Assembly (NCBI GenBank): GCA_946894095.1
Contig: OX335660.1
Location: forward strand, 4,965,001 to 5,029,000
Direction of reading: 5' to 3'
Length of the DNA stretch: 64,000 bases
From: Incurvaria masculella
Taxonomy: Eukaryota > Arthropoda > Insecta > Lepidoptera > Incurvariidae
This document shows, piece by piece, positions 1-20,543 of the stretch. The notes under the pieces are model-generated. The model worked only from the letters and a program-made list of their open reading frames with translations. It was not told where the DNA came from and did not search any database. Within the stretch, counting starts at the first letter, position 1. The number at the start of each line of letters is the position of its first letter. A program made the position numbers and the translations under genes.

Positions 1-43
1 GCCTGCCACTTACAACACTACAAACAACACACACGCCATTCTT

Positions 44-679
44 GTGGCGGATTGTGCCGTCCCATGCCGCAAAGCGCCCGGCAAGCGCCGTAGGCACCAC
101 CCGCCACCATATCTGCAGAAATACACCCTGGGACAAGAAAATGTGGGAAACCGTTTACCTCGAGCAGGCACTTACAAAACCACACCTGTTGCCGGTGCTA
201 GCTGTGGCTCCTTGGAGCCCGCCGACGCCGAAAACAGAAATACACCTGTTGCCGGTGCCCTCTGTGGTCCTTCGGGTTTCGCTGGCGTCGGCAAAAACAG
301 TAGCACACCTGCTGCCGGTGCAAGCTGTGGTCCCATGGGACACGCCGAGGTCGACAACAGAAACACACCTGCTGCCGGTGCCCTCTGTGGCCCCTCGGGG
401 CCTGCTGACGCCGAAAACAGGAACACACACGCAGCCAGAATACGCAGTGGCCCCTTGAGACCCACGGACACTGGCAGAGGGTCAAAGTACCCAACGACGG
501 AGGGATCAAAACCGGAAGCCAGCCAAGAGGACGTTAACTCAAGACGTGAGGCACCCAACCAGGAGCCCAAATTCAGGCAGCCAACAAATACCCACGTGAA
601 AGGCTATCGGCAGCGATCTACGAACGCAGTCCAGCACCAGCAAAATCCAGCAACAGCAAAATGCAGCATCAAAGGGTAA
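44..679 (+). CDS. Unidentified partial ORF with 20-residue tandem repeats
   Basis: I do not recognise this 211-codon frame. It opens from a GTG near the window edge, so it is probably the 3' part of something larger. Residues about 45-130 are built from four to five copies of a 20-21 residue repeat with the core TPVAGA-CGP-G-AD-ENRN, rich in Ala, Gly and Pro. Repeat steps are 60 or 63 nt, so every length change keeps the frame, which argues for past coding selection. The C-terminal third is polar and Gln/Asn-rich, then a TAA ends it. No domain is visible. It could be the disordered N-terminal part of a retroelement ORF1/gag or a host repeat protein. The minus-strand frames over the same bases are shadows of the repeat. 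Confidence 0.3.
   Translation: MADCAVPCRKAPGKRRRHHPPPYLQKYTLGQENVGNRLPRAGTYKTTPVAGASCGSLEPADAENRNTPVAGALCGPSGFAGVGKNSSTPAAGASCGPMGHAEVDNRNTPAAGALCGPSGPADAENRNTHAARIRSGPLRPTDTGRGSKYPTTEGSKPEASQEDVNSRREAPNQEPKFRQPTNTHVKGYRQRSTNAVQHQQNPATAKCSIKG
181..440 (+). repeat. 60-bp minisatellite, about 4.5 units
   Basis: Units beginning CACCTG(T/C)TGCCGGTG occur at about 183, 243, 306 and 366, with a diverged unit at about 426. Periods are 60, 63, 60 and 60 nt. The array lies inside the 44-679 reading frame. Confidence 0.8.
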
Positions 680-680
680 G

Positions 681-1640
681 CGAGCTCGGCGGAAGGCAGC
701 AAAGCAAAAAGGGCGCGTCTGGACGACACATCGTCGCCAAGAGGTGACTCAAATGTAGGAGAATTCCAAATTACTGGTATACCGCAGGTGGAGAAATTGG
801 AACATGCCATACCCGCGAATGGTATATTTTGCTGGAATAAAAAGCATTTACAGGTAGAAGAAAACATCTTTATAAGTCCGTTCCTTTGGTCCTGAGGCTT
901 CAATTAAAGGACAAACAGGGAATAGCAAAAATACATTGTTATATTGATTTTAGTCATAAGTATTTTTTCCTATTCCTGAAGTTTATGTAAACTAACCTAA
1001 AACATCATCAAAAATATTTTATTTTTAGACTGCTGTCTACGAATCGACATACGTAGTCTTGATGTCTGCCGAAGAGGAAACCTCTTCAACATTGGAAGAT
1101 ATTATTGAACAAGATGTATCAACTATTGAGCCAGTCGAGGATACAACAGTGGATGTCAACGCAGGCGTAAGCAGTGTTTTAAACTACTCGGAATTTTGTC
1201 AATATATTGACGAGTCGAAATATAACGATATTGCTGGGGAGACGGTCTACGCTTTGCTATGCTTTTTTCGCAAAAAACGTCACTGGCTTCATTGGAACGT
1301 TTTACGCAAATCTAAAAACCTTGCCCCGGTATTCGGGCCTCTACTGGGGTGGACCGTAATCCCTTGTTTCACATGGGACTTATAGGTATATGGATACTTC
1401 AGAACTCATTCAAAAAATAGATGAAATGGTGAATGGTCATTCGAAAACTAAAACTTTTTTTTAGAAAGAAAGAAAGAACTTAAGGTGCAAATGCGAAGCA
1501 ACCAGTTCCAATTACACCTATGGCTACCCAAGAGGAGCAACACCTCCTACAGACTAAGGCTACCAGCCCCAAGTTATCAGGGGCAGCAAAGCGCCACACA
1601 AGAAAGGGGCTATCAGGAGGCCCTTTCCTTATGCCAAATA
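681..1640. other. Unassigned stretch with one short unknown ORF
   Basis: Mostly anonymous AT-rich sequence. A plus-strand frame at 1062-1385 starts MSAEEE and is acidic for its first 50 residues, but resembles no family I know. A GAAA run sits at about 1467-1478. Sequence after 1480 may be the decayed upstream part of the LINE that becomes recognisable at about 1690. Confidence 0.3.
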
Positions 1641-1689
1641 AAAAAATATTAATGACCAAGTAAGATCATTTCTAACCCAAGAAAGCGTC

Positions 1690-3700
1690 ATTATGACGCT
1701 CACTTGTGTTGACAAATGGACTAACGAGTGGAATAACCGAAATCCTATGAACGTCATTTACTTGGACTACGAGAAGGCCTTTGATAGAGTCCCAATAAAC
1801 CGTCTAACTCAAAAGCTGGAACGTTTTGGATTCCGAGGGAAACTACTGGCATTGATCAAGGACTTTCTCACAAACAGAAAATTCAGAGTACGCGTTGGCG
1901 AGGCTTATTCAGAGGCGCACAACGTGCTTAGCGGGATTCCCCAGGGTTGGTTATCGGCCCAGTCGCTTTAGGATTTTTTCTGACCGATCTACAAGCCGTA
2001 ATGCAGCAACCATTCACACTTTTTGCTGATGACACGAAATGTTTTGGGGACCCTATTGTTAGTCGTCAATTGATACAAGACAATCTCAACCGCACAGTAC
2101 AATGGACTAAAGACTGGCTCTTAAGGGCCTGGTACTAGCCAAATCGCAAAGTTAGACGAGGCACCCCAAGTTAACTAACTAAGTCTGACGATTATAAGTG
2201 TCATTCTTACAATATATGATTCCTTGTCTAGGAATTGAATTATTTTCGTTAATGTATGTTTCCTTTTTCTATACAAAATACATTGCGGAAACGGTGTCCA
2301 TTTCCGAACTTTTTTGACTAAATGTAGAAATCTAAAAGCAAATGGAATTTTTTGTTTATGCATATATGCTGTTTTTGCTTATATCTAGAAATCGAATTAC
2401 TTTCAGATTTTTAATGAGAAAAATCAACTTTTTTATTTTTATTATTATTTAAATAAATTATGGATTAAAAAAATATTAACAATCCATTATCAGTCTGGAG
2501 TTCTATTTGGATTTGCTGAAGCGTTTCACTACATATTATTACATTTGTTATAAAGTGCATTTGTATGGCGCGAGTAGTTGGCTAGTCCTAGCGCCTTAAC
2601 ATTAAATGCTACCAAATTTACTGTGCCGCACATAGACAAAAGGAACCCACACAATCGATGGATTACCACTAAGTGCAGTGTCTTCACATAAAGACCTTGG
2701 AGTGACAATATCACACGATCTCAAGTGGGAACCACACATCATTGAAATTGTAAAGAGAGCAAATTCACTTCTCTATATGGTTAGGAAGTCTTTTTCACAC
2801 ATCACAGCAGAAGTATTTGTTAAACTCTACAAAGCATATGTACGTCCTCTCCTAGAGTACGCATACCAAGTCTGGAACCCATACTTCAAGAAGGATGTTG
2901 AATTGCTAGAAAGAGTACAGAGAAAAGCCACTAAGATGGTGTTGCCCCTCCGGAATAAGCAATCCGAGATTAGAGGCACAGCGAAATGTCTATGACAGAT
3001 TGCTGAATTAAGCGGGAATTACTGAACTGAATTACGACGTAGCCAACTTTAATGAACACTCACTAACTCAATGAACACCATCGAAAACTTCGTGGACATT
3101 CCTTAAAACTAAGCCGAACTAGTTCGAATTCCAACCCAAGAAAGTACATTCTAACCAACCGAGTAGTGGACTCTTGGAACAAGCTACCACAAGAAGTAAT
3201 AAGTGCTGTATCAGTTAACAGTTTTAAAAACCGGCCAAGTGCGAGTCGGACTCGCACACGAAGGGTTCCGTACCATCGTAGAAAAAAAAAACAAAAAAAT
3301 CACGTTTTTTGTATGGGAGTCCCTTTAATTTTAATTATTTTTTAATCTTACCTATTGGTTGTTATAGCGGCAAAATAAATACACACTCTGTAAAAATTTC
3401 AGCTGTCTACCTGTTACGGTTACTGAGATACAGCCCTGTGACAGACGGACGGACGGACGGACGGACGGACGGACGGACGGACAGCGGAGGCTTAGTAATA
3501 GGGTTCCGCTTTCACCCTTTGGGTACGGAACCCTAAAAATGAACTTGACAAACATTTGAACAAAAATAAAACTAATAAGTATACCTAACAGAAACAAAAA
3601 GATTATAAAAGATATTTAAAAAAGTGCACTCAACATGTGAAATACACGCATCAGCTTGAAGCTGCTAGTGTATATAAATAAATAAATAATAATAATAATA
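1690..3700 (+). pseudogene. Degenerate CR1-like LINE reverse transcriptase, interrupted
   Basis: Three frame-shifted blocks are RT pieces. The first, 1693-1971, has the palm start DYEKAFDRVP and ends at GIPQG. The next, 1947-2138, resumes one frame over with the catalytic motif FADDT. The third, 2678-2995, has the thumb signature KDLGVTIS followed by YVRPLLEYA. Further downstream 3063-3230 reads NRVVDSWNKLPQEV then VNSFKN, the usual C-terminus of CR1/Jockey-type ORF2. That C-terminus is split by the repeat at 3226-3540 and resumes as NELDKHLNKN just after it. The tail ends in (AAT)n at about 3682-3700. About 500 bp of AT-rich sequence at 2140-2640 separates RT palm and thumb. There is no endonuclease. 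It is a dead, 5'-truncated copy. Confidence 0.75.
3226..3540 (+). repeat. GGGTTCCG dispersed repeat, copy 1 (nested in LINE)
   Basis: Begins AAAACCGGCCAAGTGCGAGT, contains the near-terminal inverted pair AGGGTTCCG and CGGAACCCT, and holds an (ACGG)n run at about 3445-3482. It splits a LINE coding frame, and five A residues flank it on each side, consistent with a short target duplication or an A-tail. No coding potential. Copies 2-4 lie at 4757, 14616 and 37950. Confidence 0.85.
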
Positions 3701-3734
3701 GTTAATGTTTTGCCACGATCACTGACACCAGCTA

Positions 3735-13664
<9,930 letters not shown>

Positions 13665-14610
13665 ATTTGGTTTCACACCACGCCGCAGCTGCCAACTGAA
13701 CGCAGAAACACCGCAGTTATTTGGAAGCTTTCGTGCTTCATGAATCCAGTTACAACCACGTAATGTTTCCAAGCAATCTGCTGATTCGCTGGACGATTCC
13801 GCTCTGCCTGCAGTGCAGTTCTTCTGCCCAATTATATTCTGTGTTTCTGGCCACCTTTTGACGGCTGTCAGTACTCTGATTTTGATGAGTTATTACATTA
13901 CGGAAAGGCAAGGGTTTTTAACCATACAGCCTAGTCTTTCTTCGTTTTAAAAGAAAATAAACTCTTATTTGTATAGTCTGTGCGGAGAGAAAACTATGAT
14001 AGAATTTAGCGAAGTTCCAATGTTATTATAGTTCCACGATGGGAATTTTCGTAAAATTTGGTGAAGGTTCCAAAATGGAAGTAACAATATTTGATTGAAA
14101 TTAATTTAAATTACGAAATATGTATTTTCATAAATCTCATTCTAAACCCCGATTGCACAAAGAGACTGCTGAGCAAATCAATGTTCAAACACATCACTTT
14201 TAGTGAACCGCATGGAGATCCTTCCATACAGTCCATACAAAGTGACATGTTTAATCATACGTTGATTTTGATTGTTTGTCCTTTCGTGCACTCGGCCCCC
14301 TAAGGGTGCCTTGCATGAAATTATGCGATTTTAATTTAATTTAATGGCTCAAATGGATTTCACCCAATAATTTAATTTAATGGCTTAAGGTGGCCAAACC
14401 CAGCGGGACTAACTCATTCGCGGGCACGGTACAAAACCGTGCTGTTGCGCTCTGGGACCTTCTCTGCTTCAAAGAAAATGACAGGCTCCGTGATGAGGAA
14501 AATGCAACATGTCCACAAAAAAGACAATGTGCATGGTACATGATTTGGAAGGATTTACGAAAATTTTAATTACAAAACGACTTATAGCTAAAAGTAAATC
14601 ACGACGGCCG
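13665..14610. other. RNF121 5' flank, no recognised feature
   Basis: The RNF121 promoter and 5' UTR should lie here if 13664 is the start, but I see no clear core promoter. A short duplicated block TTTAATTTAATGGCT is at about 14332-14346 and 14371-14385. Nothing else is supported. Confidence 0.4.
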
Positions 14611-14615
14611 CAGTC

Positions 14616-14890
14616 AAAACCGGCCAAGTGCGAGTCGGACTCGCACACGAAGGGTTCCGTACCATTCTACATTATTTAACACCAAAACATAATATTTTTT
14701 GTATGGGGGCCCCCTTTAATTTTTATTATTTTTACATTTTACATATTTGTTGTTATAGCGGCAAAATATATACACACTCTGTGAAAATTTCAGTCTATTA
14801 CGGTTCCTAAGATACAGCCATGTGACGGACGGACGGACGGACATCGGAGGATTAGAAAAAGCCATCCCTTTGGGTACGGAACCCTAAAAA
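14616..14890 (+). repeat. GGGTTCCG dispersed repeat, copy 3
   Basis: Starts AAAACCGGCCAAGTGCGAGT and ends GGTACGGAACCCTAAAAA, with a short (ACGG)n at about 14823-14840. Same structure as copy 1, slightly shorter. Confidence 0.85.
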
Positions 14891-15361
14891 TCAAATATAA
14901 ACCAAATTGATTATACATTTTCATGAAATAAGCTAGGTCTGATGACTAATATTTTTAAGATGTCTTAATTTTAACGTCGAGTTATTCCACCTCCCAAAGT
15001 TATTGCATAAAACGCGCGAAAAATTCGAACTTTCGGACCTTATAACTTAGAAACCAAACACTATTTTACAATGCCAATGGTCGTCAGACATCTATTTCGA
15101 TCAAATAAAGCTGTTTTGAGTGCAATTTCGGATCTCTGACAAGAAATATGCTCATGATCTTATTTCCACGTTTGTATAGCAAATTTTTCCGGGAAGGTCC
15201 ACTTTAAGATTACAATACAAAATGAGGTTTCTCTCCCATTTAAATCACCAGCTCCTCCGTTTGGCTGGAGCTGTTGGTTGTTTGTTATGCTCAAGCATAG
15301 ATATTGTCGATTATTCGACAGAACGGCTTACCGAAGTTACTAAGTCGATTTAATTATTAAG

Positions 15362-15660
15362 CACCAGAATGGATGACTTCGAGACCAAATACGAAACTCT
15401 GCCGGATAAAATGGAGAACATGAAGAGGGCACACCTTACCGAGAAAAATGAGCTGCGAAAAGAGAATGCCTTACTCCGTATCAGTCATGACGAGCAAGAC
15501 CAATTGGCGCGCAGTTGTAATGTCTCACCCAGAATCTAAAATGTCCCGGAGCGCAAGAATGAAAACCTTGATTCAATCGTAGAAGAGATCGGAACAGCCG
15601 TGACCTATCGCGTTGGCAGACATTGAGATTTTCTTTTCCCTGTTTCGGATAAGGGAAAAT
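15362..15660 (+). pseudogene. LINE ORF1 fragment (coiled-coil type)
   Basis: From ATG 15370 the frame gives a charged heptad-like stretch (MENMKRAHLTEKNELRKENALL). After a frameshift it reads CNVSP, ERKNENLDSIVEEIG and TAVTYRVGR, resembling the region after the coiled coil in Jockey/CR1-like ORF1 proteins. Broken and short. Confidence 0.4.
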
Positions 15661-15744
15661 AACAAATTTAATTAAATTATTAAACATCCATAAAATAATT
15701 TCAAACTAATAATACCCACGTGCAGGGACATATTCGTTACTCCC

Positions 15745-16805
15745 ATGAATCAGCTGCTGTGTAGATTACGTTTCTATGCGACTGGTAGTCAACTGATCAC
15801 TTGTGGAGACGTGATCGGTGTACACGAGTCGAGAGCATGCAGAAATGTTCACAGAGTTACCGATGCAATAGCGAGATTGCATCCTGATAAATGTTTCAAC
15901 GATTTAGCCAGGACGAATAAAGTGATGACGTCGTTTTATAATGTGACAAGATTTCTAAAGGGTACTAGGTGCCCTTAATTACACTCATGTCAAATTAATT
16001 TCTCCCGGTGAGTTAAACTTCATCTAAACAACCTAATCAGCAAAATGTAAAATAATGCAGGCTTTCAATAATTTTAATTTAATCGCAGGTAACACTTTTA
16101 AACTTTTACTATAAAGAACTCTTCATATATTGCATACAAAAGGTATAAAAAATGTAATTATTTTTTTCTTTGCATTTTATTTCATGGAACAGCATGATTT
16201 TGTGTGCATTGTTTTCTTTAGATTGGTATTTTTTAGGTGGTGATAATGCTGAGATCTATAGGTAACGCAAGGGATAATTCTTAATTCATGTACAGGCGAT
16301 ATCCAGAGCTAACCTTGAGTTCTCTGATGTTGTGGCCAGATAGCATGGAGATTCTCACGAAGCCAAAATATCGGACAATTGGGCACAAAAGCAAAACTTT
16401 GTACAGGGAATGTATAATGATAAAGTTATACTGGGTGGATGTGTGAACAGTGGATGTGCACAAACCTCTTACATGATAGTTCCTATAGATGAAGTAAGAA
16501 GCCTCTTTATAATGAATCCCAAAAAGGACCCGAAACGTTGTAGAACGAGCATTTGGAGTTTGGAAAAGAAGATTCCCTATATTAGCGAGAGGCATACAGG
16601 TGACCTTGAGGGGAACCCAGGCATTGTCATAGTGACAGCTGTCCTGCACAATATCGCTATGCAGCGAGGCAAAGTGGAGCCACCAGAAGATCCCGAGTTC
16701 CCAATACCACCTGACATTCCGGACCGTCCAACAGACAAGGAATTGCAGAGGCAACGTGCTCGTTTGCAATATAATGGGCAAAGGGAAAGGGCAAGTTCTT
16801 TTTAG
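15745..16805 (+). pseudogene. PIF/Harbinger (HARBI1-like) transposase, internally deleted
   Basis: 15745-15978 encodes LLCRLRFYATGSQLITCGDVIGVHES then HRVTDAIARLHP, the conserved N-terminal half of HARBI1-like DDE transposases, and stops after FYNVTRF. The C-terminal half appears at about 16420-16805, with QTSYMIVPID, a degraded ERAFGVWKRRFP equivalent (RTSIWSLEKKIPYI), and an intact IVIVTAVLHNIAMQRG ending in a Pro-rich tail. The middle that should hold the catalytic Asp residues is missing or unrecognisable, so the protein cannot be active. HARBI1-type transposases need a partner Myb/MADF protein; none is seen here. Confidence 0.8.
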
Positions 16806-16809
16806 GCAG

Positions 16810-17196
16810 GGGCAGGTCAATATTTTGCTAGGTGAGGGCAATTTTTTTTAAGTAACGGAACATAGATAGCCAATTCCCCTAACATATTTTCTCCGATTCT
16901 CCGATTCTACGCCGGTTACCCCAACTGAACTGTGTTCCTTATTTTTACTAGTTTAGGGAAGATCTGCGCAGTTAGCATAGTATGTGTGCGGCTGTGATTT
17001 TTCTTATCTAGATACACTATCAGCTAGCTGAACAGATGTATAAAGGTGGATGCACATAATACGCTTCTTCCTTGTGCTGTACTATTTTATCATTTACATA
17101 CTGTTAAGCCCTGCAATAGTGGCAAAAATATGTGAATACATTACTTTTGATTCAATATTTCAGATCAATCGGACGCATCATTGTTGTTAAACGATA
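16810..17196. other. No recognised feature
   Basis: AT-rich spacer between the Harbinger remnant and the 3' end of the intact LINE. Nothing supported. Confidence 0.4.
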
Positions 17197-17640
17197 GTCA
17201 AAGTCAAAGTCAAAGTATTTATTTCACGCAAAAAATTGCAACAAACATAATTTGTATAGAAACATCACACTTACAAAGACTTACACAAGCAGTAAAAATA
17301 CAGAAATACAGAAGAAAAAAAATACATGCGTCCATTAAAAAAAACAGTCAAATTCATCAATAAAATACAGCTAAAGTTTACAAATACACATACACATAAA
17401 ATAATTCATCAATTCATCCAATAATATCCAACAATAATTTACATCCAATAAAAAATATAAGCAAAAGTCATTCTAAAAATATGAATATGGGCACATACCA
17501 TAATTTTCCATGATTAAAATAAGTATTTAAATTTACAAGTAAGTCAACTGATTTAAATTATAACACACAATACTAAACAATTTATTATTTTATAAAAAAC
17601 TAATCAACTGTTTAAATAAAATCCATGAAATTAAAAATAA

Positions 17641-20424
17641 TTAGAAATCTTTATCAGAATAAAATTCGTCTAATGAATAAAAAGCCTTCTTCAGCAGTCT
17701 AGATTTCAACTGTTTAGTAAATATATTTTTTCCAACTATATTCTTCAGATCAGCGGGTAGAGCATTAAACAGCTTAATCGATTGGTATTCTTTGCCATGC
17801 TTCACAACTTCTAACCTTGGCACTATTCTATGTTGTAAATTGTTGCTATTTCGAGTATTATGGTCATGCGTTTGGTTAGGCCATATTTTGTCAAAATTAC
17901 TCGAGATGCTAGATAAAATAACATGAATATAGAGCGATGGTACTGTTAAAATGTTTAGTCTAACAAAATGTTTCCGACATGACTCTTGTTGTGGTATTCT
18001 TAGGATAGTTCTTATGGCACGCTTTTGTAGGATAAAGGCCTTTTTGACGTTATATTGCCAGCTATTTCCCCAGAATTGGATTCCATACCTGATTCTTGAT
18101 TCTACCAAGGAAAAGTAGATCATTTTTAAGTCCTCTATCCTAAGCAATTCTCTAAGTGTTCTAATGGCAAAGCACGAAGAACTTATTTTACCGTCTACAA
18201 AGTCTAGCTGGTCTTTCCAATTTAAAAATTCATCGATGTGGACACCTAGGAATTTAACAGTTGGTACAAGTTTACACTGGTTGTCATTAACAAATATTTT
18301 AATATTCTCATTATCATCAATTTGGCTAGTGGATGTTTTGAATAGCATACATTGTGTCTTAGTGGCGTTCAACTTTAATTTATTGCTGCAAAACCAGTGG
18401 TCGAAAGTATGTAGGATCGCATTGGCCTTTATTTCCAATTCAATTAATGAAACTGATTTCACAATAGCGCTGGTATCGTCAGCAAAGATCACAATCTTTA
18501 TTTCTGAAAAAAGGCTTAATATAAACGATGAAAGGTCATTAATATATAAAAGAAATAATATAGGGCCCAGAATGGATCCCTGCGGTACACCAGTCTTTAC
18601 ATCTTCTTTTGCTGTCTGAAACTTTTGAAGGTTTGCATGACATTTTGAATTAATTTCAATGAATTGATATCGGTTCTGAAGGTATGACTTAAAAATATCT
18701 AAAGATGTGTGTCTTACTCCATAGTGTTCCAGTTTATCAATAATAATGTCATGGTCAACCATATCGAAGGCTTTGCTCAAGTCACAGAAAATGCCTAAGG
18801 TTTTTAACCTCTTATTTAAGGAATGAAGGACGCCCTCCAATAGACTATCTATAGCATCAATTGTGCCTTTGCCTCTCTGATAACCATATTGATGAGGACT
18901 AATGATGTTGTTAGAATCAATGTGTGACATTAATCTTATTTTAATTATTTTTTCAAATACCTTAGACAGAGTAGGCAGGAGTGAAATAGGCCTATAGTTT
19001 TTCACATCTGTTTTTTCTCCTTTTTTATGAATTGGTATAATTTTAGCAATTTTAAATTCGCTTGGATAAAATCCTCCCTGTAAGCAATTATTGAAAAATA
19101 CACTTAGAGGCTCCATAAGGGATATTATGTTATCTTTTAAGATGGTGATTGGAATGTCATCATAGCCACAGCATTTCTTTGATTCCATTTTTGTAATGAT
19201 TTTGAAGACCTCTTGTGAACATGTGGGTGGCAATTCCATATCATTAACTATAGGTTTGATAGTTCTCTTTAAAATATTTAAGGCACTTTCATTTATTCTT
19301 ATATGTGTAACTGGTATTTTGAAGTGTCTCGCGAACTGTGAGGCTATAACATCAGGGTCATTAATTAAAACTCCATCAGAGATTAATTTAATGTTTTCTT
19401 TTAACTCATTTTTTTTGCCACGGTGTTTGTTAACTACTTGCCAAATCACTCGTGCTCGGTTTTTTGAATCAGCGATGTCATTTCTAAATTCTAACCTTTT
19501 TGCATTAATAATTACTCGTCGGTAAGTTGAAAGATAGCATTTTTTATAATTTAATAAATTTGGATCGCAAGAGAATTTACTTTGATGACAAAGAAATCTT
19601 TTCATTATACTTGATACTCTGATACCTTTCGTTATCCAGTGCGTTTTAACGTGCATACTGTTTTTTATGACTCGATTTTCAATTTGAAAACATTTGTTGA
19701 AAGAATTTATGAAATATTTTAAGAAATGTTGTGCGCTAACAATGGGATCATTTGATTGGAGCTCTGACCAATTTGTTGATTCAATTTCTGTAGAAAAAAA
19801 ATCCATATGTTTTCTGCTAAAATTTCTAGTCTGTGTAGCCATATTTTCCATATCTTTTTTGTCTTCACAATAGATCTTAATTGTTCCCAGAACAGCGGAA
19901 TGGTCAGACAACTCATTGTGATCGACATTGCTTTTATGAAATTCGTCTGCGCTTATGTTTGTTATAATATTATCCAAACAGGTTTTACTGGTGCTTGTAA
20001 TTCTAGTTGGTTCCCAAATTGTGCATCGGAAATTATATGACTTTAATACTGAAATAAATTCGTTTTTCTCGTTCTTATTACATAACAAGTCTACGTTGAA
20101 ATCGCCGCAAATTAATGTTTTTTTATTGTAATACTTATCTAATAATCGCTCTAGTTGGACTAGAAAAGAATGAAAGTTGTTTTGTTTTTGAGAATCATTT
20201 GGTGGTCGATAGCAACAGAAAATGTGCAAATTGTGCTTGTCTTTTACTCCGCAGCATTCAAAAACATTGTCCATGTAAATCTGTTTACAAAAGTCTATTT
20301 CCTTCGCTCCGGATTCGAGACTGGTAAGAATAAGGGCCCCGCCTCGACTTTTATTGATTCGTGTGGTAAATGAAGTTAAATTGTAGCTGGTAAAATGTAC
20401 GGTGGGAATTTGTGATTTATTCAT
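17641..20424 (-). CDS. LINE ORF2: APE endonuclease and reverse transcriptase
   Basis: 927 codons from the first in-frame ATG (20424), but the frame is open 46 codons further upstream to the ORF1 overlap. Those codons hold the endonuclease start (NIIHQNIQGLDS, then CLTEHF). The ATG at 20424 would remove these catalytic Asn and Glu positions, so the protein probably begins by another route. Endonuclease motifs from the ATG: CGDFNVDL (106-113) and LSDHSAV (172-178). RT motifs: VKNYRPISLLP (474-484), DLSKAFDMVDH (548-558), GVPQGSILGP (612-621) and the catalytic FADD (647-650). C-terminal FNALPADLK ends the family pattern. It should nick and prime on target DNA and copy its own RNA. Full length for such ORFs. 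Confidence 0.92.
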   Translation of the reverse strand: MNKSQIPTVHFTSYNLTSFTTRINKSRGGALILTSLESGAKEIDFCKQIYMDNVFECCGVKDKHNLHIFCCYRPPNDSQKQNNFHSFLVQLERLLDKYYNKKTLICGDFNVDLLCNKNEKNEFISVLKSYNFRCTIWEPTRITSTSKTCLDNIITNISADEFHKSNVDHNELSDHSAVLGTIKIYCEDKKDMENMATQTRNFSRKHMDFFSTEIESTNWSELQSNDPIVSAQHFLKYFINSFNKCFQIENRVIKNSMHVKTHWITKGIRVSSIMKRFLCHQSKFSCDPNLLNYKKCYLSTYRRVIINAKRLEFRNDIADSKNRARVIWQVVNKHRGKKNELKENIKLISDGVLINDPDVIASQFARHFKIPVTHIRINESALNILKRTIKPIVNDMELPPTCSQEVFKIITKMESKKCCGYDDIPITILKDNIISLMEPLSVFFNNCLQGGFYPSEFKIAKIIPIHKKGEKTDVKNYRPISLLPTLSKVFEKIIKIRLMSHIDSNNIISPHQYGYQRGKGTIDAIDSLLEGVLHSLNKRLKTLGIFCDLSKAFDMVDHDIIIDKLEHYGVRHTSLDIFKSYLQNRYQFIEINSKCHANLQKFQTAKEDVKTGVPQGSILGPILFLLYINDLSSFILSLFSEIKIVIFADDTSAIVKSVSLIELEIKANAILHTFDHWFCSNKLKLNATKTQCMLFKTSTSQIDDNENIKIFVNDNQCKLVPTVKFLGVHIDEFLNWKDQLDFVDGKISSSCFAIRTLRELLRIEDLKMIYFSLVESRIRYGIQFWGNSWQYNVKKAFILQKRAIRTILRIPQQESCRKHFVRLNILTVPSLYIHVILSSISSNFDKIWPNQTHDHNTRNSNNLQHRIVPRLEVVKHGKEYQSIKLFNALPADLKNIVGKNIFTKQLKSRLLKKAFYSLDEFYSDKDF

Positions 20425-20543
20425 GAAGTGTTCAGTAAGGCAAACGTAATCAAAAATAGGGTCACAGTAACTTAAGTAAATTTCTAGTTCCAGTTTTTTA
20501 CTGTCTAGGCCTTGAATGTTTTGATGAATTATGTTTAAGCTTT

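Noticed and set aside
155..570. Minus-strand ORFs over the 60-bp repeat
   Set aside because: They are antisense shadows of a length-3n repeat; composition is Cys/Gly-biased with no domain.
3226..3540. GGGTTCCG repeat as a Helitron
   Set aside because: The 3' hairpin and CTAA end are suggestive, but the A5 flanks look like a target duplication, which Helitrons do not make.
18164..20373. Plus-strand ORFs over the LINE
   Set aside because: Antisense shadows of ORF2.
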